This document shows positions 16,777 to 24,281 of a stretch of 32,850 nt of DNA, piece by piece. Made by a program: the position numbers and the translations under genes. The stretch covers positions 1 to 32,850 of the forward strand of contig CADEFT010000053.1 in the NCBI GenBank assembly GCA_902826685.1, read 5' to 3'. The notes below the pieces were generated by a model. It had not been told where the DNA came from. It saw nothing but the letters and a program-made list of their open reading frames with translations, and ran no database searches. Numbering within the stretch: position 1 is the stretch's first letter; the number at the start of each line of letters is the position of its first letter. The stretch is from an uncultured Acidobacteriota bacterium. Lineage in GTDB: Bacteria; Acidobacteriota; Terriglobia; Bryobacterales; Bryobacteraceae.

Positions 16777-17035
16777 TGACCAGATGCCGAAGCCAGTCTC
16801 GCGTCGCAGGACACAAGCGGTGCACGCAGAACTTCGTGCGGGTAATAGACAATCGGGAGCCCGGCGAACTGTTCCCGGAACTGGCGCGCGCGCCCGGTTG
16901 TGACTGCACCGCTGAGCGCCAGTCGCCGTAAAACACTGAAGACTTCGAGGGACAGAAGCTGCGGCGCGCGAGTCGCGATGCCCGGACTTGATTGAGCAGC
17001 AACTCCACCACCGCGGACGCATCCGCCACGATCAC
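16749..17035 (-). pseudogene. vapC: Decayed PIN-domain toxin (vapC) with frameshift and internal deletions
   Basis: The GTG start overlaps the antitoxin stop by four bases, and the first codons read VIVADASAVVELLLNQ, a perfect PIN-domain opening with the first catalytic Asp. The frame then shifts. In the next frame the sequence resumes as PQLLSLEVFSVLRRLALSGA, continues to GLPIVYYPHEVL, and jumps directly to RAPLVSCDARLASASGH before a TAG. Compared with intact VapC proteins, about a dozen residues are missing at the first junction. About two dozen are missing at the second, including the central Asp-bearing helix. The toxin should be inactive. The adjacent antitoxin is intact. Confidence 0.8.
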
Positions 17036-17250
17036 TCAGGCCGTTCCCCTCGAATCATTTCGGACACCGGAATCGCCGTCTCCACTCGCTCGGAAGAGAG
17101 GATCCGGGCAGCCAGTTCCGAGGCCGTCGGCCTGTCCGCGATGTAACGGATCTCACGCATGAGAAAGTCGGAAAGAGTGAGCCCTTCCAATGCGGCCTTC
17201 GATTTGAGCCGCCTGTGCAATGGATCCGGGACGTTGCGAATCTGAATCAT
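17032..17250 (-). CDS. FitA/VapB-like ribbon-helix-helix antitoxin (orphaned)
   Basis: A 72-residue protein beginning MIQIRNVPDPLHRRLKSKAA, the ribbon-helix-helix signature of FitA-type antitoxins. It continues with LSDFLMREIRYIADRPT, and the acidic C-terminal tail normally wraps the toxin. The ATG at 17250 places the beta strand at the N-terminus as expected; an in-frame ATG at 17283 is an alternative. Neither has a strong Shine-Dalgarno. Its partner vapC is broken, so it is now an orphan. It could still repress its own promoter or neutralise a related toxin elsewhere in the genome. Confidence 0.75.
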   Translation of the reverse strand: MIQIRNVPDPLHRRLKSKAALEGLTLSDFLMREIRYIADRPTASELAARILSSERVETAIPVSEMIRGERPE

Positions 17251-17336
17251 GACGGTCTTCAAAGCAGGCGGTGATACTGCCATGACCCAGCCTGGCATGT
17301 GATGCACATTCGATCAAGATAAAAGTGATGCGAATA

Positions 17337-18605
17337 TCAAATTGTGTCACCGATCACGTAAGGAGCCCGGAACTCCCGCCGCAGCAGCCGGTCGGCTTCC
17401 GGATCGTTCACGAATTTCTCCTGCGCGGTATCGAACTGCACCTCGTGGCCCACGCGATAGGCGATATTGCCGAGGTGGCACAACGCGGTGGAGAGGTGCG
17501 CCTCGCGAATCTCGCAGGTCAGCTTGGAGCGGTCCCGCGCGCGGACGGCATCGGTGAAATTGACGAAGTGATCGCCCATGACCGGCAGCGGCTCCGCATC
17601 GGGCTCGGGTTGCTTATTGCGGCCCATCGTCAACTGGTAAGTGCCATCGGCGGCGACATGCATGTGACCCTTGGTGCCATAGAAGTCGAAGCTCATGACT
17701 TCCGAGGTATAGAGTCCGCGTAACTCGGCGATCATCTCGGAACCATCGGCATAGCGCCAGGTAACGGTTTGCGTATTCGGCGTTTCCCCTTGATCCTTGT
17801 AACCGAACCTTCCACCGGTGGAATAAATCTTCACCGGCAGTTCCTTATTCATGACCCACCGTGTGAAGTCGGTCAGATGCGGACCGTTGTTGCCGAGTTC
17901 GCCGTTGCCGAAGTCCCAGAACCAATGCCAGTTGTAGTGGACCAGGTTGCCGTGATACGGGCGATCGGTAGCCGGGCCGAGCCACAGATCCCAGTTGAGC
18001 CATGACGGCGGCTTCTCGATGGGCTTAAAGCCGATGGAATCGCGTTTGCCGGGGAAGACCCAGCGGCCCTGGTAGATCTCGCCGATGGCGCCTTCGCGCA
18101 GCATGCGGGCGATGCGCTGGAAGCGCGGAAACGAGCGCCTCTGGATGCCTCCGGCGGCGATGCGGTCGTACTTGCGTGCGGCTTCCACCAGCTTCTGCCC
18201 TTCGAAGAAGTTTTGCGAGACGGGCTTTTCGACGTAGACGTCCTTGCCCGCCTGCATGGCCCAGATGGCCGAGAGCGCGTGCCAGTGATTGGTGGTGGCG
18301 ATGGTGACCGCGTCGATGTTCTTGTCCTCGAAGATGCGGCGCATGTCCGATTCCACGCGCGGGCCCTTGCCGGTCTTCTTGAACAGCATGGAGGCGGCCT
18401 CTTCGGCGCGCTTGCCGTCCGGCTCGACGATGGCCGATACCTCTACGTTGGCAAGGCTCGAGAATCCGCGCAGGTGATCTTTGCCGCGTCCGCCGAGCCC
18501 GACGATGGCCAGCCGCACACGGTCGTTAGCCGCGGCCCATGCCTTCGAGGTTCCGATGAGGCAGGCCGCGGACGAGAGAAATTTACGACGCTCCATGCCG
18601 GTCAT
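17337..18605 (-). CDS. Tat-exported Gfo/Idh/MocA family oxidoreductase
   Basis: A 422-residue NAD(P)-dependent oxidoreductase-like protein. The N-terminus has a twin-arginine motif (MERRKFLSSAACLIG), so it is probably exported folded. A Rossmann fold follows, with GLGGRG at 36-41 and the catalytic-type EKP at 126-128 (VYVEKPVS). The C-terminal half has the WNWDLWLGPA-like region and HYNWHWFWDFGNGELGNNGPH, a phrase common in secreted acidobacterial and planctomycete members thought to act on sugars. The ATG at 18605 overlaps the upstream vapC stop (ATGA); an ATG at 18596 would start directly at MERRK. The substrate is not predictable from sequence. Confidence 0.88.
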   Translation of the reverse strand: MTGMERRKFLSSAACLIGTSKAWAAANDRVRLAIVGLGGRGKDHLRGFSSLANVEVSAIVEPDGKRAEEAASMLFKKTGKGPRVESDMRRIFEDKNIDAVTIATTNHWHALSAIWAMQAGKDVYVEKPVSQNFFEGQKLVEAARKYDRIAAGGIQRRSFPRFQRIARMLREGAIGEIYQGRWVFPGKRDSIGFKPIEKPPSWLNWDLWLGPATDRPYHGNLVHYNWHWFWDFGNGELGNNGPHLTDFTRWVMNKELPVKIYSTGGRFGYKDQGETPNTQTVTWRYADGSEMIAELRGLYTSEVMSFDFYGTKGHMHVAADGTYQLTMGRNKQPEPDAEPLPVMGDHFVNFTDAVRARDRSKLTCEIREAHLSTALCHLGNIAYRVGHEVQFDTAQEKFVNDPEADRLLRREFRAPYVIGDTI

Positions 18606-19051
18606 TGTAGTACGGCGTCGTCTTCTGGCAGCTTCTTGAGTGGATTCACGATGGTGATTCCGAGGTTGCGAAAATGTTTCTCGTTAGCTGTCAGCAGGGT
18701 GAGATCGTGGCGCTTTGCAGTTGCGGCGATGATGAGATCGGCCAGCTCGAGTACTGAGGGACGCGCCTGTTCGGCGAGTCTGGTGACGGTGACGGCGGTC
18801 AGCGCGTCCATGGCCAGCACGCGATCGCCGAAGTCGGTGAGGATACGTTCCAGGAGGATGGTGAGCTCCGAGGCGCGCTTGGCCTTGCCCTGCCGGCGCA
18901 GCTTCAGAATGCCGGCCTCCATTTCAGTGAGCGTCATAGCGCTGAGGTAGAGGCGGGCGCCGTTCCGATTCATCCATTGGATCAACTCGGACGCGGAGTC
19001 GCGGCGGCGATGGTCGAGCAGGGAGACGATGTTCGTGTCCAGGAGGAACAT
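18602..19051 (-). CDS. vapC: PIN-domain ribonuclease toxin VapC
   Basis: A 149-residue FitB-like PIN protein, normally a Mg-dependent RNase cutting tRNA or rRNA. The opening MFLLDTNIVSLL supplies the first acidic residue (Asp5). SAMTLTEMEAGI gives Glu43, LELADLIIAATA gives Asp105, and TANEKHF is the late polar site near 121-127. All active-site positions seem intact. It starts 10 bp after the Phd-type antitoxin stop, forming an antitoxin-first operon. Its stop overlaps the ATG of the oxidoreductase, so read-through into that gene is possible. Confidence 0.88.
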   Translation of the reverse strand: MFLLDTNIVSLLDHRRRDSASELIQWMNRNGARLYLSAMTLTEMEAGILKLRRQGKAKRASELTILLERILTDFGDRVLAMDALTAVTVTRLAEQARPSVLELADLIIAATAKRHDLTLLTANEKHFRNLGITIVNPLKKLPEDDAVLQ

Positions 19052-19061
19052 CGGTCCGGTG

Positions 19062-19325
19062 TTATTCGAAGTCGCTTCCCAAAGGACGCTTTTGCGAGAA
19101 CGGCCGGCTGAAATCCGCGGCCTCGAGTCTTTGTGAACCGGCGTGGCGGGTCAGCAGCGAGCCGAGCGTCGGCGCGATATTGGCTTTGCCCAGCCAGTCG
19201 GACTCGGAAACGATGACCACGAAGTCTTTCCCGTAGCGGGTGACCTTCTGCGGTTCGCCGGAAAGCGCCTTGTCAAAGAGCTTGGAGAACCCGGCTCGGG
19301 CTTGGTGCAGAGAGTGGGCTTTCAT
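19062..19325 (-). CDS. Phd/YefM-type antitoxin
   Basis: An 87-residue protein whose N-terminal half is a Phd/YefM DNA-binding fold. SLHQARAGFSKLFDKALSGE is the helix pair and PQKVTRYGKDFVVIVSESDW the following strands. The acidic C-terminal tail (about 60-87) should bind and block the VapC next door. The ATG has AGGAGG 11 bases upstream. Members of this family repress their own operon by binding TGTACA-core palindromes, and two such palindromes lie immediately upstream. Confidence 0.87.
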   Translation of the reverse strand: MKAHSLHQARAGFSKLFDKALSGEPQKVTRYGKDFVVIVSESDWLGKANIAPTLGSLLTRHAGSQRLEAADFSRPFSQKRPLGSDFE

Positions 19326-19348
19326 GGCTTCCGAAACCTCCTGGAGAC

Positions 19349-19376
19349 ATTGTACAACAAATTATGCTTTGTACAA
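19349..19376 (-). promoter_or_regulatory. Autoregulated promoter of phd-vapC with two TTGTACAA operators
   Basis: Two identical palindromes TTGTACAA (19350-19357 and 19369-19376) lie 19 bp apart centre to centre. On the minus strand the upstream palindrome supplies a TTGTAC -35. The downstream one supplies a TACAAT -10 (five of six), with a 16-base spacer. Repressor binding would therefore cover both promoter elements. TGTACA is the known YefM operator core. The predicted RNA start falls at the edge of the Shine-Dalgarno, so the leader must be very short. Confidence 0.65.
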
Positions 19377-19393
19377 ACCTTTCGGGAAGGGAA

Positions 19394-20464
19394 TCATTTT
19401 CTCCCGGCGGCCTTTCGAAGGGTTTCGATCCGGTTCCGCACCCAGGCGAGGTCGTCACGCCAGATGGCGTTGGTGGGGTCGTGCGCGGCCAGGCGTTCGC
19501 TGATCGCGAGCGCGCCTTGTAGAGCGGTGAGGGCGGCTTGGCGGTTGCCTTGCTTGGCAAGGATGTCGCCGATTTTCATATCGCTAAGGGCGAGGTCTCG
19601 CTGCCACTGGGCGTTGCTGGCGTCCTGCTTCGCCAGCCGCTCGCGGATGAGGCGCGAGGACTGGTGGGCGCTGAAGGCGGCGTCCAATTTGCCCTGCGCC
19701 ACCAGCACATCGCCTACCCTTTCGTGGCTGACGGAGAGGTTACGCTGCCATAGCGTGTTGCTGGTGTCGTGTTGCGCCAGTCTGTGCATTATTGCCTGAC
19801 AGAATCTAAAGGAAGTAACAGCCGCATCGAGTCTGCCTTGTGCTTGTAGCACACCGCCGACTCTACCATAGCTATTGGCAAGGTCGAACTGCCACAGAGT
19901 GTTGCTGGCTTCCTGCTGCAGCAGACGCTCAGTTATGTCACGCGAGGATTGATAAGAGGAGAGGGCGGCATCCAATTTGCCCTGTGCCACCAGCACATCA
20001 CCCACATTGTTGTGACTAACGGATAGGTCGCGCAGCCACCGGGTGTTGTTAGCATCCTCCTTTGTCAGCTTCTCAGCGATCGCGCGGGAGAACTGGTGGG
20101 CGCTGAGAGCGGCATCAAGTTCGCCTCTCAACATAAGCACACTGCCTATTTTGAAGTGGCTGACAGAAAGGTCGCGCTGCCATTCGGTGTTGTTAGCTTC
20201 CTGCTGCGCCAGCCGTTCGCGGATGGCGCGCGAGAACTGGTATGAGGTGAGCGCGGCATCAAGTTTGCCCTGCAGCACTAGCACATCGCCTACCTTTTCA
20301 AAACTGATGGATAGGTCACGCTGCAATAAGGTGTTGCTGCCGTCCTGCTGCGCCAGCCGCTTGGCGATGTAGAGGGAGGACTGGTGGGCGCTCAAGGCGG
20401 CATCCAGTCTGCCCTGCGCCACCAACACATCGCCGCGATTGATCAGAGCGGCTGAACGACGACG
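19394..20464 (-). repeat. 144-bp tandem repeat array encoding 48-residue TPR-like units
   Basis: About seven in-frame units make up the 3' third of the TIR-STAND gene. Each follows the pattern LAQQxxxNTxWQRDLSVSH, then GDVLVAQGKLDAALSAHQSS, then RxIxER. Matching DNA phrases recur at exact multiples of 144 bp, for example around 19679, 19967 and 20399. The first unit is partial and the last two are the most diverged. High inter-unit similarity suggests recent duplication or gene conversion. Confidence 0.88.
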
Positions 20465-22555
20465 CTGCACCTCGACTGAACTTCCTTCTCCGAGCGCATC
20501 ATAGTAAGCGTCAATGCGACGGTTTACGTCATCCATCAGATCCAGACGGCCGATCGGTTCGAGCTTATGCCAAAAACTGAACAACAGAAACCGAACTAGT
20601 TCCTCCGCTTGATTGCGGGCTGAAACGGCCGTATCGCGCTGCCGCCTAGACTCGTAGTAGAAACCACCCGCGACCATGAGACCGGCGGCAACGGCGGCCA
20701 ATGCAAGTTTCAAGCGCCTGGCCGCGCGGCGCTGTTCCTCAATTCGCTCCTGCGCCTTGCGCAACTCGCCTTGCGCCCGCTCGTCGCGCTGGCGAACACT
20801 AGCGGCGACAAACTCGCGCTGCTCCGCCGACAGTGACTCCGCATCCCGCGCCAGCCATCCCTGCGCTTCCGCGCATGCGGGACCATGCAGCAGCCGTTCT
20901 GGATCGCGCTGATGGCGGCGCCAATCGTCGAACAGCCCGCGGAAGCGTTCCCGCCAGAGCAGGAACTCCTGCGCGTCGTTGAGCCAACCGCGCAACAACG
21001 CCCAATGGGTGATGAGCGCTTCGTGGCAGACCTCCACCGTTTCCGGGTCGGCGGCGACGCGCGCGGTCACCAACAGGCGTTCGCGGGCGAGCTTCTGCAC
21101 CAGGTCCCAGGCGGGCTCGCCTACTTCCTCCAAGCAAGCGCGGCGGCGCGTGTAGCCGCCCTCGCCAGCGGGCCGCACCACCTGCAGGAAGATCTGCCGC
21201 GCGGTCTGCTGTTCGAGCGGGGTGAGGCGGGCGAACACGGCATCGGCATGGCGGGTGAGCGCACCGCGCAAGCCGCCGATGTGCTCATAGACGGCGTGGG
21301 TCAGCTCCGGCCCGTCACGCTCCTCCCACAAGCGGCGCAGCACGAATTCGAGCAGGGGCAGATTGGCGGGCTCGGCGGCGGCGTCCTCCAGCAGGCGCGC
21401 GGTGAGCCCGTCTTCAAGCCCCAGTCCAGTTTTGGCGGCGGGTCCGGTGATGGTGGATTCCAACTCGTCGCGCGTCATGGGGCCGAGGTTGAACTGCGCG
21501 CCCTGCATGCGGTCTGAAAGCCGGCGGTATTCGAGCGCGCGGCCGGTGAAATCGCCGCGCAGGGTGGCCACGATGTGCACCAGCGGGCCGGCGTTCAGGA
21601 TGTGATCGATGAAGCATTGCCGGTCCTGGGCGGCGGCGAGCGTGTAGATCTCTTCCCATTGATCGACGACCAGCAGCAGACGATCGGTTCCGGGCTGCTT
21701 GGCGAGGATGCGTTCGGCCACGTCGCGCAGGCCGCGCACGTCCGTGGCGAGGTAGGCGGCGAGCTTGGCGGTTTCGGCCAGCCGGTCCGTCTCCGTCATT
21801 TCCGGTTCGAGCAGAAGCAGCAAGGCGCTGGCGAGCGAGCGCAGGGGCCGGTCGGTGGGAAACAGCGTGACAACGTCCCACGCATGGGTACGGCTGCCGC
21901 GTAGGAGCGGGATCAGCCCGGCGCGCACCAGCGAGGATTTACCGGCTCCGGAGGCGGCCACCAGTGCGGTGAAGTTTTGGCGCTCGACGGTCCCGGCCAG
22001 TTGTTGCGCGTAGTGGGCGCGGCCGAAGAAAAAGGGCTGGTCTTCTTCGCGGAAGTAGAGCAGGCCGCGGAAGGGGCAAATGGCGGAGGCGGCGGCGCGG
22101 GCGTGGGCGGCGAGATCGGGCCCGGGCGGCTGGCCGCGAACGGCGGCGGCGAGGATGGCGAGTTGGGCGGGGTCTTCCAGGTTATCGCGCAGATCGACGC
22201 GAGTGTTGAGGTTGAGGAAGCAGAGGGCGGGGTCGGCGCCGGGGAGCAGCACGGGGATGACGGGCAGGTCCGGCGTGCGCGTCTGGCGGCTGAGCGCCAA
22301 CTGCATTTCGCGATGCTGCCAGCGGCCCATCTCACCGGGGCCGAGGAAGACGGCCACGGCGGCGCAGGATTGGAGGGCGCGTTCGAGGACGGGCTGCCAG
22401 GGTTGGCCGGGGATGAGATACCAGCGGTCGAGGAACGGGGTGAGACCGGCGGCGCGCAGATGTTGAGCGATGGCGTGGACGGCTGTCTGGTCGCGCCAGT
22501 TGTAACTGACGAAGACATCGTGGGCGGGCTGCCGTGCCGTCGAAGCCGCGTGCAT
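19394..22555 (-). CDS. TIR-STAND NTPase-TPR protein (candidate antiphage NLR-like sensor)
   Basis: A 1053-residue multidomain protein. Residues 11-140 form a TIR domain (HDVFVSYNWRD), with Glu83 in MGRWQHREM at the position of the NADase catalytic Glu. Residues about 160-520 form a STAND NTPase of the nSTAND1 kind: FFFGRAHYAQQL, Walker A SGAGKSS (202-208) and Walker B LLLVVDQWEE (293-302). A coiled region (585-612) precedes a single hydrophobic segment (about 616-633) that may be a membrane anchor. From about residue 700 to the end there are tandem 48-residue TPR-like repeats. This layout (effector, NTPase switch, repeat sensor) matches bacterial NLR-like defence proteins. It stands alone and is divergent from the sulfatase. 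The defence role is inferred from architecture. Confidence 0.85.
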   Translation of the reverse strand: MHAASTARQPAHDVFVSYNWRDQTAVHAIAQHLRAAGLTPFLDRWYLIPGQPWQPVLERALQSCAAVAVFLGPGEMGRWQHREMQLALSRQTRTPDLPVIPVLLPGADPALCFLNLNTRVDLRDNLEDPAQLAILAAAVRGQPPGPDLAAHARAAASAICPFRGLLYFREEDQPFFFGRAHYAQQLAGTVERQNFTALVAASGAGKSSLVRAGLIPLLRGSRTHAWDVVTLFPTDRPLRSLASALLLLLEPEMTETDRLAETAKLAAYLATDVRGLRDVAERILAKQPGTDRLLLVVDQWEEIYTLAAAQDRQCFIDHILNAGPLVHIVATLRGDFTGRALEYRRLSDRMQGAQFNLGPMTRDELESTITGPAAKTGLGLEDGLTARLLEDAAAEPANLPLLEFVLRRLWEERDGPELTHAVYEHIGGLRGALTRHADAVFARLTPLEQQTARQIFLQVVRPAGEGGYTRRRACLEEVGEPAWDLVQKLARERLLVTARVAADPETVEVCHEALITHWALLRGWLNDAQEFLLWRERFRGLFDDWRRHQRDPERLLHGPACAEAQGWLARDAESLSAEQREFVAASVRQRDERAQGELRKAQERIEEQRRAARRLKLALAAVAAGLMVAGGFYYESRRQRDTAVSARNQAEELVRFLLFSFWHKLEPIGRLDLMDDVNRRIDAYYDALGEGSSVEVQRRRSAALINRGDVLVAQGRLDAALSAHQSSLYIAKRLAQQDGSNTLLQRDLSISFEKVGDVLVLQGKLDAALTSYQFSRAIRERLAQQEANNTEWQRDLSVSHFKIGSVLMLRGELDAALSAHQFSRAIAEKLTKEDANNTRWLRDLSVSHNNVGDVLVAQGKLDAALSSYQSSRDITERLLQQEASNTLWQFDLANSYGRVGGVLQAQGRLDAAVTSFRFCQAIMHRLAQHDTSNTLWQRNLSVSHERVGDVLVAQGKLDAAFSAHQSSRLIRERLAKQDASNAQWQRDLALSDMKIGDILAKQGNRQAALTALQGALAISERLAAHDPTNAIWRDDLAWVRNRIETLRKAAGRK

Positions 22556-22617
22556 AGGTCAAGTTAGCGGAACTCTCTTACTATACGTGGAAAGCGCCGC
22601 CGGTGTAGGATGCTCTC

Positions 22618-24018
22618 ATGACGCGACGAACATTTTTGGGGGGCCTCGGCGCCGCCGCGCTGAGCGCCCAATCGAGCCGCAAGCCGAATATCGTCTGGTT
22701 CATGGCCGACGACCTGGGCTGGGGCGATGTGGGGTTCAACGGCCAGAAGTCCATCCGCACGCCGAACATCGACCGCATGGCTATCGAGGGGACGCGCTTC
22801 ACCGAAGCCTACGCCGGATGCACGGTATGCGCGCCGTCGCGGAGCACGTTGATGACGGGGCTGCATACGGGGCACACGCCGATCCGGTCCAATGGCGGGG
22901 GCACCCCGCTGCTTGAGAATGAGCGCACGGTGGCGGATCTGCTGCGCGGGGCCGGGTATCGTACGGGTCTGTTCGGTAAGTGGGGTCTGGGCGACATCGG
23001 CACCGGCGGCGTGCCCTGGAAGCATGGGTTCGATGAGTTCTTTGGGTTCCTGCACCAGGCGCACGCGCATTTCCAGTATCCCCGGTTTCTCTATCAGAAC
23101 GACAAGGAGTATCCGCTAAAGGGGAACGATACACCGGGGCGGCAGACTTACGCCAACGATGTAATGAATGAGAAGTCGCTGGAGTTTATCCGGCGCAATC
23201 GAAGCAATCCTTTCTTTTTGTACGCCAGTCCGACGATTCCGCACTTTGAGCCGCATGTGCCGGAAGATTCGATGGCGGGTTACCGCGGCAAGGTGCCAAA
23301 CGGCGCGCCTTATATCGAAAAGAACGGACGTCTGAAACGGCAGGATGAGTTGGGACCGGCATACGCGGGCATGGTGTCGCGGCTCGATTCGTATTTCGGA
23401 CGGATCCTCGGCACGTTGAAGGAACTGGATCTGGAACGGGACACGCTTGTCTTCTTCACGAGCGACAACGGCGGCGTCATGGGTAAGTTCCACGACGACT
23501 ATTTCCGCAACACCGGGCCGTATCGCGGGCAGAAGACGGAGTTCTATGAAGGCGGCATTCGCGTGCCGTTTGCCGCGCGGTGGCCGGGGCGGGTCAAAGC
23601 CGGGTCGTCGAGTGCCCATCGGTGCGCATTCTGGGACTTTCTGCCGACGGCGGCGGAAGTGGCGGGAACGGCGGCTCCGGGCGCGATCGATGGTCTCTCG
23701 ATCCTGCCCGCGCTGACGGGCAAGAAGCAGCGGGCGCATGAGTATCTCTATTGGGAGATGCCACGATTCGAGAACGGCCGCTTCCCGCCGGGGCCGGTGT
23801 TTCAGGCGATGCGGCGCGGCAATCTGAAGGCCGTGAGGCCACGCGGGGCGGCGGATCTGGAGATCTACGATCTCGCCAGGGATATCGGCGAGCAGCACAA
23901 CCTGGCCGGATCGCGGCCGGAGCTAGTGGCGAACTTCGAGAAGCGGCTGAAGGCGGCGCGTGTGGAGCCGCGCGAGCAGCACAATCCGCCGCATCCGTGG
24001 TGGGACGCGCGGAGTTGA
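22618..24018 (+). CDS. Tat-exported sulfatase (arylsulfatase family)
   Basis: A 466-residue type I sulfatase that hydrolyses sulfate esters outside the cytoplasm. The twin-arginine start MTRRTFLGGLGAAALSAQ indicates Tat export. Metal ligands Asp31-Asp32 lie in FMADDLGWGD. The CAPSR motif carries Cys71, which must be converted to formylglycine, with the essential Arg75. Later landmarks are GLFGKWGLG, PFFLYASPTIPHFEPH, FFTSDNGG and EFYEGGIRVPF. The length fits the family. A formylglycine-generating enzyme is not in this window. The context is a divergent TIR-STAND gene and a downstream catabolic operon on the other strand, which suggests use of a sulfated plant or algal compound. Confidence 0.93.
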   Translation: MTRRTFLGGLGAAALSAQSSRKPNIVWFMADDLGWGDVGFNGQKSIRTPNIDRMAIEGTRFTEAYAGCTVCAPSRSTLMTGLHTGHTPIRSNGGGTPLLENERTVADLLRGAGYRTGLFGKWGLGDIGTGGVPWKHGFDEFFGFLHQAHAHFQYPRFLYQNDKEYPLKGNDTPGRQTYANDVMNEKSLEFIRRNRSNPFFLYASPTIPHFEPHVPEDSMAGYRGKVPNGAPYIEKNGRLKRQDELGPAYAGMVSRLDSYFGRILGTLKELDLERDTLVFFTSDNGGVMGKFHDDYFRNTGPYRGQKTEFYEGGIRVPFAARWPGRVKAGSSSAHRCAFWDFLPTAAEVAGTAAPGAIDGLSILPALTGKKQRAHEYLYWEMPRFENGRFPPGPVFQAMRRGNLKAVRPRGAADLEIYDLARDIGEQHNLAGSRPELVANFEKRLKAARVEPREQHNPPHPWWDARS

Positions 24019-24079
24019 AGGCTCATGCGCGGGTCGGCCGAAAGAGATCCAATGGCATTCGCCAGATGGTTCTGGAAGC

Positions 24080-24254
24080 ACGTCCGAAGTTGCTCTGAAG
24101 GCAACGGATCGCGCCGGCGGATGCAGAGCAGGGAATTCGTTACAGGTAGACTTGGCGCCTTGCGCCCGGCGGGCCGAAGTAGAGCCGGTAACCGGTCCTG
24201 TATCGACGTCCGAAGTTGCTCTCAAGTTAGCCGCCGAAGCAGAGCCGCAACCGG
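24080..24254. repeat. Intergenic two-part repeat (X-Y-X-Y)
   Basis: A 17-base unit ACGTCCGAAGTTGCTCT occurs at 24080-24096 and 24206-24222, each followed by nAAG. A second unit, GCCGAAGYAGAGCCG then NAACCGG, occurs at 24173-24195 and 24233-24254. The order is X, Y, X, Y with a compressed second copy. The whole 263-bp gap between the sulfatase and the enolase gene has no credible gene. The purpose is unknown: decayed repeat, protein-binding array, or remnant of a coding sequence. Confidence 0.5.
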
Positions 24255-24281
24255 CAGTAAGTACGATGGCGGCTGACTTGT

